Position numbers and translations under genes: made by a program. Shown piece after piece: positions 6,882 through 15,459 of a stretch of 54,121 nucleotides of DNA. The notes beneath the pieces are model-generated. The model was not told the DNA's origin. It saw nothing but the letters and a program-made list of their open reading frames with translations, and made no database searches. Positions within the stretch are counted from its first letter, which is position 1; the number at the start of each line of letters is the position of its first letter. The stretch lies in NCBI GenBank assembly GCA_045539425.1, contig JAZQFH010000018.1, positions 1 to 54,121 of the forward strand. Reading direction: 5' to 3'. Origin of the DNA: RUG14871 sp045539425 (lineage in GTDB: Bacteria > Bacillota_I > Bacilli_A > Erysipelotrichales > Erysipelotrichaceae).

Positions 6882-9047
6882 CTATTTCTTTTTCACCGAT
6901 GGATGATTCGCCATGATCTTCCGCACCCCGTAGGGATGGGAGAAGGCGATCTCCAGGATGTCGTCATTGATATTCAGTACGACGCCGTCGCCGTACACCG
7001 TATGTTCCACAAGATCTCCCTTGCGGATGCGGCTGTTCACCGGCAGTTTTTCCATTGCCGGTTCAAAGTCCCGCGCCTTCCGGGCAATCCGCTTTTCCAC
7101 TTCATCCAGCGGCTGATCCACCGGACGGCGGTATTCAAAGTTGGCGCCGAGATGCTCGATATATTCGTCCGCGATCTCCTTCACAAAACGGCTCGTGGAT
7201 TTCGGACGTCCCGTCTGATACGAGTAACCTCCGCTTTCCGTGAGGTAGAGCTTATGCATCGCCCGCGTATAGGCGACGTATGCCAGCCTCCGCTCTTCCT
7301 CGAGCCCCTTGACGCCTTCATTCAGCGTCCGCTCGCTCGGGAAGATCCCTTCCGACATGCCGATGACGAAGACCGTATCAAACTCCAGTCCCTTGGCCGC
7401 ATGGACCGTCATCAGCTGCACGAAGTTTCCGTCCGTGAAATCGGAGCGGTCCCCGTACAGATTGACCATCTGCAGATATTCCTCCAGCGTGCTGTCCGGA
7501 TAGGTTTCCTGGAATTCGGAGACGTCGCTGATCAGTTCCTTCAGGTTCTCCAGCCGTTCCGTTTCCGCATCCGTTTCCAGCATGAAGCGGTAGCCGCTCT
7601 CATCCAGGATCCGCTCCAGAAGATTGCTGATGGGTTCGTCCACATGTTCTTCCCAGCTCTTTACCATCTTCACAAAGGAGTCCAGCGTCTTCTGCGTGTT
7701 GCCGCTGAAGAGCTTCTCCTTCTGTATGACTTCAAACATCGTCATCCCGCTCTCCCGCGCTCTGTCATAGATCGTGTCGATCGTCTTCTGACCGATCTTG
7801 CGCTTCGGATTGTTGATGATGCGCTTGAAGGAAAGGTCATCCTGGGCGATCACCATGCGCAGATAGCTTAAGGCATCCTTGATTTCGGCACGGTCATAGA
7901 ACCGGATGCCGCCGTAGATCACATAGGGGATATGCGCATCCACAAGTGCCTTTTCAATCGAACGCGACAGATAGTTTGCCCGGTATAATACCGCAAAGTC
8001 CGTCAGCGGTTTCTTCTTTTTCAGTCCCTCTCCGATTTTGGTGGCAACCCACATCGCTTCGTATTCCTCACTGGCACCCTTGAAATGGGTAATGATCTCC
8101 CCGCCGTTCCGTTCGGTGAAAAGATCCTTCTCCAGACGGTTGCGGTTGTTTTTGATCAGGCAGTTCGCCCCGTCCAGTATCGGCGAGTCAGAGCGGTAGT
8201 TCTGCTTCAGGAAGATCGTTTCCGCATCCGGGTAATCCCGCTCGAAATTCATGATGATGTTGATGTCAGCCCCTCTCCAGGTATAGATGGTCTGGTCCGG
8301 GTCTCCCACAACATACAGATCATTCTCGCTTCCCGTCAGCTGGGTGATCAGTTCATACTGCACCTTATCGATATCCTGAAACTCATCCACGTGAATATAG
8401 GAGAATTCCCGCTGCCATCTGCGCAGAATCTGCGGATTCTGATCAAAGAGATCCACCGTGAACAGAAGCAGATCGTCAAAGTCCAGCGCATACAGCTTCT
8501 TCTGCCGGTTGACATAGAAGTCGTACACTTTCGCCTTGTTCATCTCATTTTCCACGTTTGCGGCCAAGAGGAACGCCCGATCCGGATCCACATGTTCCGT
8601 CTTGTTGGAAGAGATGTAGTCCAGCATGTTCCCGTAGCTGTATTTGGACTTGTCCAGTCCGAACTCGCGGTAGGCTTCCTTTAAGATGGCTTTCTGATCA
8701 TCCGCATCCAGCACCGTAAAGTTGCGAGGATAGTTCAAAGCGACAATATCCCTGCGCAGAATGGATACGCAGAGGGAGTGGATCGTTGAAACATGCACGC
8801 CGCTCTGTTCATTCTCCAGCATGGTCCGGATTCGCTCCTTCATCACATTGGCCGCCTTATTGGTAAAGGTGATGGCCACAATACTGCGCGGATCCACACC
8901 GAGTTCTTCGATCAGATATACGATTCTTGAGGTTAAAACACGGGTCTTTCCACTGCCCGCGCCTGCTATGATACGCACATAGTGTGCCTTTGTCAGTACG
9001 GCCTCCTTCTGTGCGTCATTTAATGTCTTCAGATATTCTTTTTTCAT
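6882..9047 (-). CDS. pcrA: ATP-dependent DNA helicase PcrA (UvrD/Rep family)
   Basis: Superfamily 1A 3'-5' helicase of repair and plasmid replication, 721 aa. Walker A AGAGSGKT with K34, motif II HVDEFQD, motif III GDPDQTIYTWRG, and motif VI VAYTRAM are all present. The C-terminal tail (RKGDLVEHTVYGDGVV) resembles the family's Tudor-like RNA-polymerase-binding end. It is the first gene of the pcrA-ligA operon. An extended -10 box (TGATATAAT) ends only 7 nt before the ATG and there is no spaced Shine-Dalgarno, so the mRNA is probably leaderless. Confidence 0.98.
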   Translation of the reverse strand: MKKEYLKTLNDAQKEAVLTKAHYVRIIAGAGSGKTRVLTSRIVYLIEELGVDPRSIVAITFTNKAANVMKERIRTMLENEQSGVHVSTIHSLCVSILRRDIVALNYPRNFTVLDADDQKAILKEAYREFGLDKSKYSYGNMLDYISSNKTEHVDPDRAFLLAANVENEMNKAKVYDFYVNRQKKLYALDFDDLLLFTVDLFDQNPQILRRWQREFSYIHVDEFQDIDKVQYELITQLTGSENDLYVVGDPDQTIYTWRGADINIIMNFERDYPDAETIFLKQNYRSDSPILDGANCLIKNNRNRLEKDLFTERNGGEIITHFKGASEEYEAMWVATKIGEGLKKKKPLTDFAVLYRANYLSRSIEKALVDAHIPYVIYGGIRFYDRAEIKDALSYLRMVIAQDDLSFKRIINNPKRKIGQKTIDTIYDRARESGMTMFEVIQKEKLFSGNTQKTLDSFVKMVKSWEEHVDEPISNLLERILDESGYRFMLETDAETERLENLKELISDVSEFQETYPDSTLEEYLQMVNLYGDRSDFTDGNFVQLMTVHAAKGLEFDTVFVIGMSEGIFPSERTLNEGVKGLEEERRLAYVAYTRAMHKLYLTESGGYSYQTGRPKSTSRFVKEIADEYIEHLGANFEYRRPVDQPLDEVEKRIARKARDFEPAMEKLPVNSRIRKGDLVEHTVYGDGVVLNINDDILEIAFSHPYGVRKIMANHPSVKKK

Positions 9048-9054
9048 CCCTACT

Positions 9055-9063
9055 ATTATATCA
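9055..9063 (-). promoter_or_regulatory. Extended -10 promoter of pcrA
   Basis: TGA-TATAAT on the minus strand, -10 at 9055-9060. The expected start of transcription falls on or within a base or two of the pcrA ATG at 9047. No good -35 is visible. Confidence 0.6.
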
Positions 9064-9105
9064 TCTGTCCTTTCACTCTACCCCTTTGAGAAGTGTGAAT
9101 TTTCA

Positions 9106-9129
9106 AGAAAAAAGGATGCTAGGCATCCT
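9106..9129 (-). terminator. Terminator of the HAD phosphatase gene
   Basis: AGGATGC-CTA-GCATCCT then a T run on the minus strand. The gene's own TAG stop codon overlaps the loop. Confidence 0.8.
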
Positions 9130-9784
9130 GTTCAAACAGTTTCCGTATTTCCGTATAGTCGCTGATCAGAGCGTCTGCGCCGCTCTGGTCATAACGGTAT
9201 TTCTTATCGTGATAGGCAATCACCGTGCATCCTGCCCGTTTTCCGGCTTCGATACCGAACGGACTGTCCTCAATCACGACGCACTCTTCCGCCTTCACGC
9301 TAAGCTCTTTCATTGCCAACAGATAGATGGCCGGATCCGGCTTGCTGTAAGGGAGATCGCACCCTGAGATCACATAGTCCACATAGGGAGTGATCTTTCC
9401 GTCATTCAGTGCCTCTTTGATATAGTCCATCGGCGATGAGGAACAGACGGCTGTCCGGATCCCGTGCGCCTTCAGACATTCAAGCAGTTCTCTGACATGC
9501 GGATACATCACCTCTCCAAAAGGCATCTTATGCTGCGGGAGCGCTGCACATCTCCTCTCAAATTCCGCCAGTCCTCCCATCTCTTTCAGCATCTGATCCA
9601 CCTCATGGTAGAATTTGCGGTATGCCATGCCCGCCATCGAAAGGATCACGTCAAAGTCCAGCGGCATGTTTACGGCTGCGGCATCTTCCGCCATGAATTT
9701 CGCTGCCAGATATTCCGTATCGAACAGCACACCGTCCAGATCGAAGAGAACGGCTTTCTTGTTTTCCCATAATTCCTTTTTCAT
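9119..9784 (-). CDS. HAD-superfamily phosphatase / beta-phosphoglucomutase-like
   Basis: A 221-aa HAD hydrolase. Motif I DLDG (nucleophile D15, acid D17) is followed by a helical cap, motif II Ser in VCSSSP, motif III Lys in SKPDP, and motif IV VIEDSPFGIEAG. The layout is that of the beta-phosphoglucomutase and sugar-phosphatase subgroup; the substrate is unknown. I used ATG 9784 and not 9823 or 9793, because a TTCAAA-17-TATAAT promoter (-10 at 9792-9797) overlaps the earlier starts. This leaves about 7 nt between the -10 box and the ATG, so the message is likely leaderless. Confidence 0.9.
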   Translation of the reverse strand: MKKELWENKKAVLFDLDGVLFDTEYLAAKFMAEDAAAVNMPLDFDVILSMAGMAYRKFYHEVDQMLKEMGGLAEFERRCAALPQHKMPFGEVMYPHVRELLECLKAHGIRTAVCSSSPMDYIKEALNDGKITPYVDYVISGCDLPYSKPDPAIYLLAMKELSVKAEECVVIEDSPFGIEAGKRAGCTVIAYHDKKYRYDQSGADALISDYTEIRKLFEQDA

Positions 9785-9791
9785 GGTCTCC

Positions 9792-9820
9792 ATTATACAG
9801 GATTCCCCCTGGCTTTTGAA
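9792..9820 (-). promoter_or_regulatory. Promoter of the HAD phosphatase
   Basis: TTCAAA, 17 bp, TATAAT on the minus strand. The -10 (9792-9797) ends 7 nt before the chosen start codon. Confidence 0.6.
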
Positions 9821-9865
9821 CAAAATGAAGCGGAAAGCGATTTCGCTTCAAAGTCAGAGCGCCGA

Positions 9866-9894
9866 TTGTATTTCCCCTTCCCCCTTTTTATAAT
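9866..9894 (+). promoter_or_regulatory. Promoter of the SIS-domain gene
   Basis: TTGTAT (9866-9871), 17 bp, TATAAT (9889-9894). A GGAGG-type ribosome site follows before ATG 9924. Confidence 0.65.
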
Positions 9895-9923
9895 GAAATC
9901 AGAATACCAGCGGAGGATCATCT

Positions 9924-11045
9924 ATGGAAAGAGAATTACTGATTGCTCAAATGATTCGTGAAGTCAGCGCCCAGGGAAAGGCAAACATCGCCAACGCAAA
10001 AGCACTGACGGAGAGTCTGTTGAATGTTTACCTGCAAAACAATTACAGGGATATCACCATCGTCGCCTGCGGTTCCAGCTATAACGGAGCCAACTGCGGC
10101 AGGACCTTCATGGAGAAAGTGCTGCGTCAGAAGGTACGTGTTCTTTCCCCGGAAAACTTTGAATATTACGACAATCTGATTTATGAAGATGAGATGGTCT
10201 GCGTTGTCTCCTTCTCCGGAGCTTCCACCAACTCCATCGCCGCCTTAGAGCGCATCAAGGCGCAGGGCAAATATGCCATCGGCATCACCGGCTATCCGGA
10301 AAGCGACTTCAAGTACATTGCGGATCTGACGATTGAATACGGCCTAAACGGTGAGAATGAACCCTATGAAACCAAGGGCGTCACGCTTCTTGCCCTCTAC
10401 TTCATGTTGTTCGCCCTCGAAGCCGCCAAAGCAAGAGGAACCATTACGGAAGAGGAATACGAAAACTACCACAGGGAAATGCTGCTCTGCATGGATGCGC
10501 ATGACGATGTAATGAATCGTACTTCGGACTTTGTGAAGAAGCACCGCATCCCGCTCATCGGCATGACTTCCGTCAGCTTCGTCGGCAGCGGTGCCGCCTA
10601 CGCCCTCTCCAAGGAAGCAAAGCTGAAATTCGGCGAACTCTTGAAGATCAATACGGATGCCTGCGAACTCGAGGAATACATCCACGGCCCTGCCATCAAG
10701 TTGCAGCCGGGACAGGTCGTCTTCTATCTGGATTCCTCCGAATCCACGCGCAAGAGAACTCAGCAGATCTATGAAGCTTCCAAAGTCATCACCCCGTTTG
10801 CCTTCCTTTTAACACCGGATAAAAGCATCACCGGGGAGACTGTCTTCCATCTGCCGATCAAGGTCACGGATGCCCTGATTCCGCTTTACGCCCTTGTCTT
10901 CTATCAGCAGGCGGTCCATGATCTGACTTACATGCGTCACTGCTTCGCGGAGCACGAACTCTACCGCACGTTTACATCTCTTGTTCCGATCAAGAGTGAC
11001 AAGTACAACAAATCCTATTTCGATCTTCTGAAAACAACATTCTAG
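9924..11045 (+). CDS. Double SIS-domain sugar-phosphate isomerase/deglycase-like protein
   Basis: A 373-aa protein with two sugar isomerase (SIS) folds resembling the isomerase half of glucosamine-6-phosphate synthase and the FrlB/AgaS group. The first SIS shows VACGSSYNGANCGRTFMEK and VSFSGASTNSIAAL, a phosphosugar-binding loop. The second contains GSGAAYALSKEAKLKFGEL and a conserved ELEEYIHGP motif typical of the family. No glutaminase domain is fused, so it is not GlmS itself. Likely roles are deamination or isomerisation of an amino sugar phosphate or deglycation. It stands alone between a clear promoter and a terminator, with no PTS genes nearby to suggest the substrate. Confidence 0.88.
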   Translation: MERELLIAQMIREVSAQGKANIANAKALTESLLNVYLQNNYRDITIVACGSSYNGANCGRTFMEKVLRQKVRVLSPENFEYYDNLIYEDEMVCVVSFSGASTNSIAALERIKAQGKYAIGITGYPESDFKYIADLTIEYGLNGENEPYETKGVTLLALYFMLFALEAAKARGTITEEEYENYHREMLLCMDAHDDVMNRTSDFVKKHRIPLIGMTSVSFVGSGAAYALSKEAKLKFGELLKINTDACELEEYIHGPAIKLQPGQVVFYLDSSESTRKRTQQIYEASKVITPFAFLLTPDKSITGETVFHLPIKVTDALIPLYALVFYQQAVHDLTYMRHCFAEHELYRTFTSLVPIKSDKYNKSYFDLLKTTF

Positions 11046-11057
11046 GACAAGAATTCC

Positions 11058-11086
11058 GGGGACTCCTTCAAGGAGTCCCCTTTTCT
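11058..11086 (+). terminator. Terminator of the SIS gene
   Basis: GGGGACTCC-TTCAA-GGAGTCCCC then TTTTCTGTT. The next gene's TATAAT (11091-11096) starts directly after. Confidence 0.88.
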
Positions 11087-11124
11087 GTTGTATAATACAG
11101 GCGAAGAAAAGGAGCAGATGGCCT

Positions 11125-11997
11125 ATGGAACTCTACGCAAAAAACTGGATCGATTATGAATGCATCGATGCCGGAAACAAGGAAAAACTGGAACGCTGGG
11201 GAGATGTGATCCTGCGCCGCCCGGACCCGACCGCCATCTGGCCGGCTGATACCGCTTCAAGAAGATGGAAAAACGTGGACGGCTTCTATCACCGCTCCAA
11301 CAAAGGCGGAGGCGAATGGCAGTTCTTCCGGCAGCTTCCGGAATACTGGACAATCAGCTATAAACAGCTGACCTTCAAGGTATCCCCGACCGGCTTCAAG
11401 CATACCGGTCTTTTCCCGGAGCAGGCTGCCAACTGGGATTACATGATGGAGAAAATCGGGAATGCCAACCGGGACATCAAGGTGCTGAATCTGTTTGCCT
11501 ATACCGGAGGTGCTACCATGGCCTGCGCTGCGGCGGGAGCGGTGGAAGTCGTGCATGTCGATGCCTCCAAGGGCATGGTAAACTGGGCGAAGGAAAACAT
11601 GGTTCTCTCCCATCTGGAAGATCACAAGATCCGCTTTATCGTGGATGATGTCATCAAGTTCGTCGAGCGCGAAAAGCGCAGAGGCAACCAGTACGATGCC
11701 ATCATCATGGACCCGCCTTCCTATGGCAGAGGAACAAACGGGGAAGTCTGGCAGCTCGAGGACAAGCTCTACACCCTGATCGATAAGTGCAAAGACATCC
11801 TCAGCGATGATCCGCTTTTCTTCTTAGTCAATACCTATACGACCGGCTTCAGCGCCCTGGCGCTGTCCAATATCATGAAAGAAGTCTTAAGCCAGAGCTT
11901 CCCAAACGGAAAGCTGACCTACGGCCAGCTGGGTCTGCCGCTTACCAACCGCAACATGATTCTGCCCTGCGGCATTTACGGACGCTATGAAAATTAA
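11125..11997 (+). CDS. Class I SAM-dependent methyltransferase, RlmI/RlmK-like without PUA domain
   Basis: A 290-aa Rossmann methyltransferase. SAM-binding motif I is NLFAYTGGATMACAAAGA and motif IV DPPSYGRGTNGE. An N-terminal beta-rich part (WRWK-like, YKQLTFKVSPTGFKHTG) precedes it. This fits the family of 23S rRNA or SAM-dependent methyltransferases related to RlmI, but lacks the PUA domain seen in the two other members in this window (20749 and 28030). The last 11 bases overlap the pseudouridine synthase start, so the two form an RNA-modification operon. It has a TATAAT box at 11091 and an AAGGAG ribosome site. The RNA target is unknown. Confidence 0.88.
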   Translation: MELYAKNWIDYECIDAGNKEKLERWGDVILRRPDPTAIWPADTASRRWKNVDGFYHRSNKGGGEWQFFRQLPEYWTISYKQLTFKVSPTGFKHTGLFPEQAANWDYMMEKIGNANRDIKVLNLFAYTGGATMACAAAGAVEVVHVDASKGMVNWAKENMVLSHLEDHKIRFIVDDVIKFVEREKRRGNQYDAIIMDPPSYGRGTNGEVWQLEDKLYTLIDKCKDILSDDPLFFLVNTYTTGFSALALSNIMKEVLSQSFPNGKLTYGQLGLPLTNRNMILPCGIYGRYEN

Positions 11998-12658
11998 CGT
12001 AATCTACGAAGACAACCATCTGCTGGTTGTGGAAAAACCCGTCAATGTGCCGGTCAGTGAGGATGAATCCAAAGACCCCGATTTACTGAATGCCTTAAAG
12101 GACTATCTGAAAGAAAAGTATCAGAAGCCGGGAAACGTCTATCTCGGCTTACTGCACCGGCTGGACCGTCCCGTCGGGGGCATCATGGTCTTTGCGAAGA
12201 CATCCAAAGCCGCGAGCCGTCTTTCAGATCAGATCCGCCGAAATGAGGTTCACAAAGTTTACCGGGCGGTCGTATATCATCCGTTTGAAAAAACGGAAGG
12301 CACCCTGCAGGATTATCTTTTAAAAAACCAGAAGACCAATACCACCACCGTTTCCTCATCAAATAATCCGCAGGCAAAAAAAGCCGTGCTGGACTATTAC
12401 GTAATCGCGCAGAATGAGAAGATGGCCTTAGTGGAGATCGAACTTCATACTGGCAGATCGCACCAGATCCGCGTGCAGTTCTCTTCCCGCAATCATCCGC
12501 TGTACGGTGATCAGCGCTACAACAAAGAGGCGCATCCTGGCCAGCAGATTGCCTTATGGGCAACCAGGCTGACCTTCACGCACCCCACCACAAAGGAAGA
12601 GATGGCCTTCACGCTTTTACCGCCTGACATCTATCCCTATAATCAGTTTTCAGAATAA
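11987..12658 (+). CDS. RluA-family RNA pseudouridine synthase
   Basis: A 223-aa enzyme converting uridine to pseudouridine in rRNA or tRNA. The catalytic Asp is D60 in the HRLDRPVGG motif. The later conserved ELHTGRSHQIRVQF and PLYGDQRY blocks are also present. There is no S4 domain, as in the shorter RluA-type members. It overlaps the preceding methyltransferase by 11 bp and is translationally coupled. Confidence 0.95.
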   Translation: MKINVIYEDNHLLVVEKPVNVPVSEDESKDPDLLNALKDYLKEKYQKPGNVYLGLLHRLDRPVGGIMVFAKTSKAASRLSDQIRRNEVHKVYRAVVYHPFEKTEGTLQDYLLKNQKTNTTTVSSSNNPQAKKAVLDYYVIAQNEKMALVEIELHTGRSHQIRVQFSSRNHPLYGDQRYNKEAHPGQQIALWATRLTFTHPTTKEEMAFTLLPPDIYPYNQFSE

Positions 12659-12688
12659 AAAAATCTCAGCCGAAGCTGAGATTTTTTT
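12657..12688. terminator. Bidirectional terminator
   Basis: AAAAATCTCAGC-CGAA-GCTGAGATTTTTTT, shared by the convergent pseudouridine synthase and adenosine deaminase genes. Confidence 0.9.
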
Positions 12689-12690
12689 AT

Positions 12691-13701
12691 TTATTTGAAG
12701 TATTTCTTCAATTCTTCAATGTATTTCGGTTTTTCCTCTTCCGGCATGAAGGAAGCTTCAATGGAGTTGATGTTCATCTGAATCAGGTCATTGTATGTGA
12801 ATCCCACCTGTTCGATGGCGCGGTCATACTCATAATCCAGATTGATCTGGGAGATGCTCTGGTTATCCGTATTCAGCGTGACCTTCACTCCCGCATCCAG
12901 CAGTTTCTTGGCCGGATGTTCCTCATAGGAGTTTTCCGTACGGCACTGATAGTTGCTGGTGAGGCAGACTTCCAGTGTGGTTCCCGTATCGATGACTTTC
13001 TGAAGAACGTCCTTGTCATACCAGCAGTGCTTGCCGTGTCCGACTCTGGTTGCGCCCCAGTCGATGACCGTTGCGACGTTCTGCGGAATACCGTTGTCCC
13101 CGGCATGAATCGTCATCGGCAATCCCTTTTTATGATATTCCACAAAGAGATCGGCATAATGATCCATCGGAACGCTGTCTTCGCCGCCGGCCAGGTCGAT
13201 GGCGACAACACCTTTTCCGAGGTATTCTTCCGTTAAGCGGACCGTTTCCATGTTTTCCTCATGGTTGTCATACAGTTCGATCATGCAGCAGAGAATCACG
13301 CCGACCTTGATGGACGGAAAATCCTTTTCTGCTTTTCTGACACCTTCGAGCACCGCTTCCACGGCATCTCTCTGGCTCATTCCCTTCTCCATGTGCAGCT
13401 GCGGCGCAAAACGGAGTTCGAGATAGAACAGGTTCTCTTTCGCGGCACGTTCAATTGTCGTATAGGTAATGCGGGTGAGATGTTCCTTTGTCTGCATGAG
13501 TTTGACGATCGGGCCGAATTTGGCCAGATATTCAAAGACATCCGTGCAGAGCGGCGGTACCGTCGTCAGCTGCATGTATTCTTCAAATGTCTTGATGTCA
13601 AGATCCACGCCTTCTTCCTGTGCGATGGCCCAGCCGACTTCCGGAACGATGGATCCGTCCAGATGGAAATGCAAATCTACTCTTGGAAATGGATATTTCA
13701 T
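12691..13701 (-). CDS. Adenosine deaminase family protein with altered active site
   Basis: A 336-aa metal-dependent amidohydrolase of the adenosine/adenine deaminase family. The metal ligands H11 and H13 (HFHLDG), the His of TIHAG and the Asp of LNTD are kept. Two usual residues differ. The catalytic Glu of HAGE is Asp here (HAGD), and the second Asp of the NTDDP motif is Asn (NTDN). VGHGKHCWYD and CLTSNYQC fill the other motif positions. Either a related nucleoside or base is deaminated or the enzyme is slow. A TATAAT box and AGGAG ribosome site lie upstream. It is monocistronic. Confidence 0.9.
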   Translation of the reverse strand: MKYPFPRVDLHFHLDGSIVPEVGWAIAQEEGVDLDIKTFEEYMQLTTVPPLCTDVFEYLAKFGPIVKLMQTKEHLTRITYTTIERAAKENLFYLELRFAPQLHMEKGMSQRDAVEAVLEGVRKAEKDFPSIKVGVILCCMIELYDNHEENMETVRLTEEYLGKGVVAIDLAGGEDSVPMDHYADLFVEYHKKGLPMTIHAGDNGIPQNVATVIDWGATRVGHGKHCWYDKDVLQKVIDTGTTLEVCLTSNYQCRTENSYEEHPAKKLLDAGVKVTLNTDNQSISQINLDYEYDRAIEQVGFTYNDLIQMNINSIEASFMPEEEKPKYIEELKKYFK

Positions 13702-13784
13702 ATGGTTTTTTCTCCTCTACCTGTCTATTATATCAAAATTTCCCCATAACTTTCTGTTATAATTGAGGCACGAGGTAAGATGGT

Positions 13785-14546
13785 ATGAATATTCTGGTTT
13801 CCAACGATGACGGAATCAAATCCGCCGCAATGAAAGCACTTGTCAGTGAACTGTGCAAAATCGGAAAGGTCACAGTCGTGGCTCCGAATTCCCAGCGCAG
13901 CGCCTTTTCCCACTCCATGACGATCCACGGTGATCTGAGATGCGAGAAAATGGACTATATGGAAGGCGTGGAAGCCTGGGCCATTTGGGGAACTCCGGTC
14001 GACTGCGTTCACATCGCCATGAATACGATTGTAAGGGAACCTTTGGATCTCGTCGTTTCCGGCATCAACCAGGGACCGAACCTCGGAACGGACATCATCT
14101 ATTCCGGTACCATCGGTGCCGCCAGGGAAGCGCTCATCTACGGCTGTCCGGCACTGGCTGTCTCTTTGGACTCCTATACTTCCAAGGAATATGAAACTGC
14201 TGCCGTACTCGCCAGAGAAGTTGCCCTGTCATTTGCGAAGCGCAGTGACAACCGCGAGTATCTGCTGAATCTCAATGTACCGGATGGTGAAGTAAAAGGA
14301 TTACTTGTGTGCGACTTACAGGGACACCGCGCTTACGATGAAGGATACGAGCTTGTCGAAAAGGAAGACGGACACACCTATTTCTCCGTCGGCGAAGGTG
14401 TCATTACCGATAACTTCGACCCGGATGATCTGCGCTATGACATCAATGCCATAGCCGCAGGCTACGCCACGCTCACTCCTCTCACGCTCGATCAGACTTC
14501 CCATGCCCACGTGCAGACAATCCGTGAAGCCTTTGAGCAGCTTTAG
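13785..14546 (+). CDS. surE: 5'-nucleotidase SurE
   Basis: Metal-dependent phosphatase acting on nucleoside 5' and 3' monophosphates, often linked to stress survival. The N-terminal metal site NDDG (N7, D8, D9), the SGINQGPNLGTDIIYSGT block and the GTPVDCVH region identify the family. At 253 aa it is normal length. It is preceded by TATAAT (13757-13762) and an AGGTAAG ribosome site, and followed by a 12-bp-stem terminator. It is divergent from the adenosine deaminase homologue; both act on nucleosides or nucleotides. Confidence 0.96.
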   Translation: MNILVSNDDGIKSAAMKALVSELCKIGKVTVVAPNSQRSAFSHSMTIHGDLRCEKMDYMEGVEAWAIWGTPVDCVHIAMNTIVREPLDLVVSGINQGPNLGTDIIYSGTIGAAREALIYGCPALAVSLDSYTSKEYETAAVLAREVALSFAKRSDNREYLLNLNVPDGEVKGLLVCDLQGHRAYDEGYELVEKEDGHTYFSVGEGVITDNFDPDDLRYDINAIAAGYATLTPLTLDQTSHAHVQTIREAFEQL

Positions 14547-14570
14547 GAAAACGGAATCAATACACAACAT

Positions 14571-14600
14571 AAAAATGAGGATCTAAGAATCCTCATTTTT
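14571..14600. terminator. Bidirectional terminator after surE
   Basis: Perfect 12-bp arms AAAAATGAGGAT / ATCCTCATTTTT with a 6-nt loop. It also serves the convergent AIM24 gene. Confidence 0.9.
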
Positions 14601-14623
14601 CATCTGTTTGATTATGTTCCCGC

Positions 14624-15337
14624 TTAGTCAGAGGAAGAACTGCTGCTTGACGGTAAGAACGGAATCAGTTCCTTCGCCAGATTATGAACGTTTCTCGTCT
14701 GGATCAGAATCTTGCCGTTGCCGTGGAATTCATTGACGAAACCTTCCCCTGTCTTGAAGCCGATCACGCCGGATGCCGCTTTGATTTCATAGTCCAGCTG
14801 TGTATCCCATGCGACCACGTGCTCATTGTCAATGACTAACGGTTCACCTTCCGTGACTTCCAGTTCCACCATGTCACCGAATGCGTTGACAAATAAATCT
14901 CCGCTTCCGGATGTTTCCATGACGAAGATACCGCCCGTACCGCCGAGGAAGATCTTACCCAAACCTTCCTGTTTCTTCATCAGATAGGAAACGGAATCAT
15001 CACATGCCAGGAAAGAACCCGTATTCAGACGGTACTGTCTTTCACCGACTTCCAGCTTGCGGATCACACCCGGTACCGACGGAGCGATGCCGATGCGGGC
15101 ATTATCCGTGGCTCCGGATGCCGTTGTAATAAACAGACCTTCTCCGGATACCAGGGAACGTCCCAGTGCCTTGAAGAATCCGCCGATTCCCTTGGAACCG
15201 TTGGAGTTCAGTTCACCTTCCAGATTGATGTTCTGCATGTAAGCCATGGCGCCGCTCTCAATCTTGATTTTTTCTCCTCTTTCGAGTCGCACATCGACTA
15301 ACGGATTATCCGTATCACCGAAAATATGATATTTCAT
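14624..15337 (-). CDS. AIM24/TIGR00266 family protein
   Basis: A 237-aa beta-rich protein. The repeated G-x-L-F pattern (GEGLFITTASG, GTGGIFVMETSGSGDLFVNAFGD) and the KIESGAMAYM start are typical of the AIM24 family. Its biochemical role is unknown in bacteria. The C-terminus is a run of seven Ser before Asp, probably flexible. A TATAAT box and TGGAGG ribosome site precede ATG 15337. It is monocistronic. Confidence 0.9.
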   Translation of the reverse strand: MKYHIFGDTDNPLVDVRLERGEKIKIESGAMAYMQNINLEGELNSNGSKGIGGFFKALGRSLVSGEGLFITTASGATDNARIGIAPSVPGVIRKLEVGERQYRLNTGSFLACDDSVSYLMKKQEGLGKIFLGGTGGIFVMETSGSGDLFVNAFGDMVELEVTEGEPLVIDNEHVVAWDTQLDYEIKAASGVIGFKTGEGFVNEFHGNGKILIQTRNVHNLAKELIPFLPSSSSSSSD

Positions 15338-15387
15338 TATAGTTTTCCTCCATATCTGAATTCATTATACCCGTTTATGACAAATAG

Positions 15388-15425
15388 AAAAAGAGAGAAT
15401 TGCCGCGTAACGCGAAATCATTCTC
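15388..15425 (-). terminator. Terminator of the MFS gene
   Basis: On the minus strand GAGAAT...CGCG-TTA-CGCG...ATTCTC then TCTTTTTC, with a small internal mismatch. Confidence 0.65.
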
Positions 15426-15459
15426 CCTGTAAGTCTGATAAAATGTGTTACTTTGCCGC

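Noticed and set aside
6903..7871. 322-aa open frame opposite pcrA
   Set aside because: It is an antisense shadow of a fully conserved gene, caused by codon bias; same for the other long frames opposite ligA, mgtE and the kinases.
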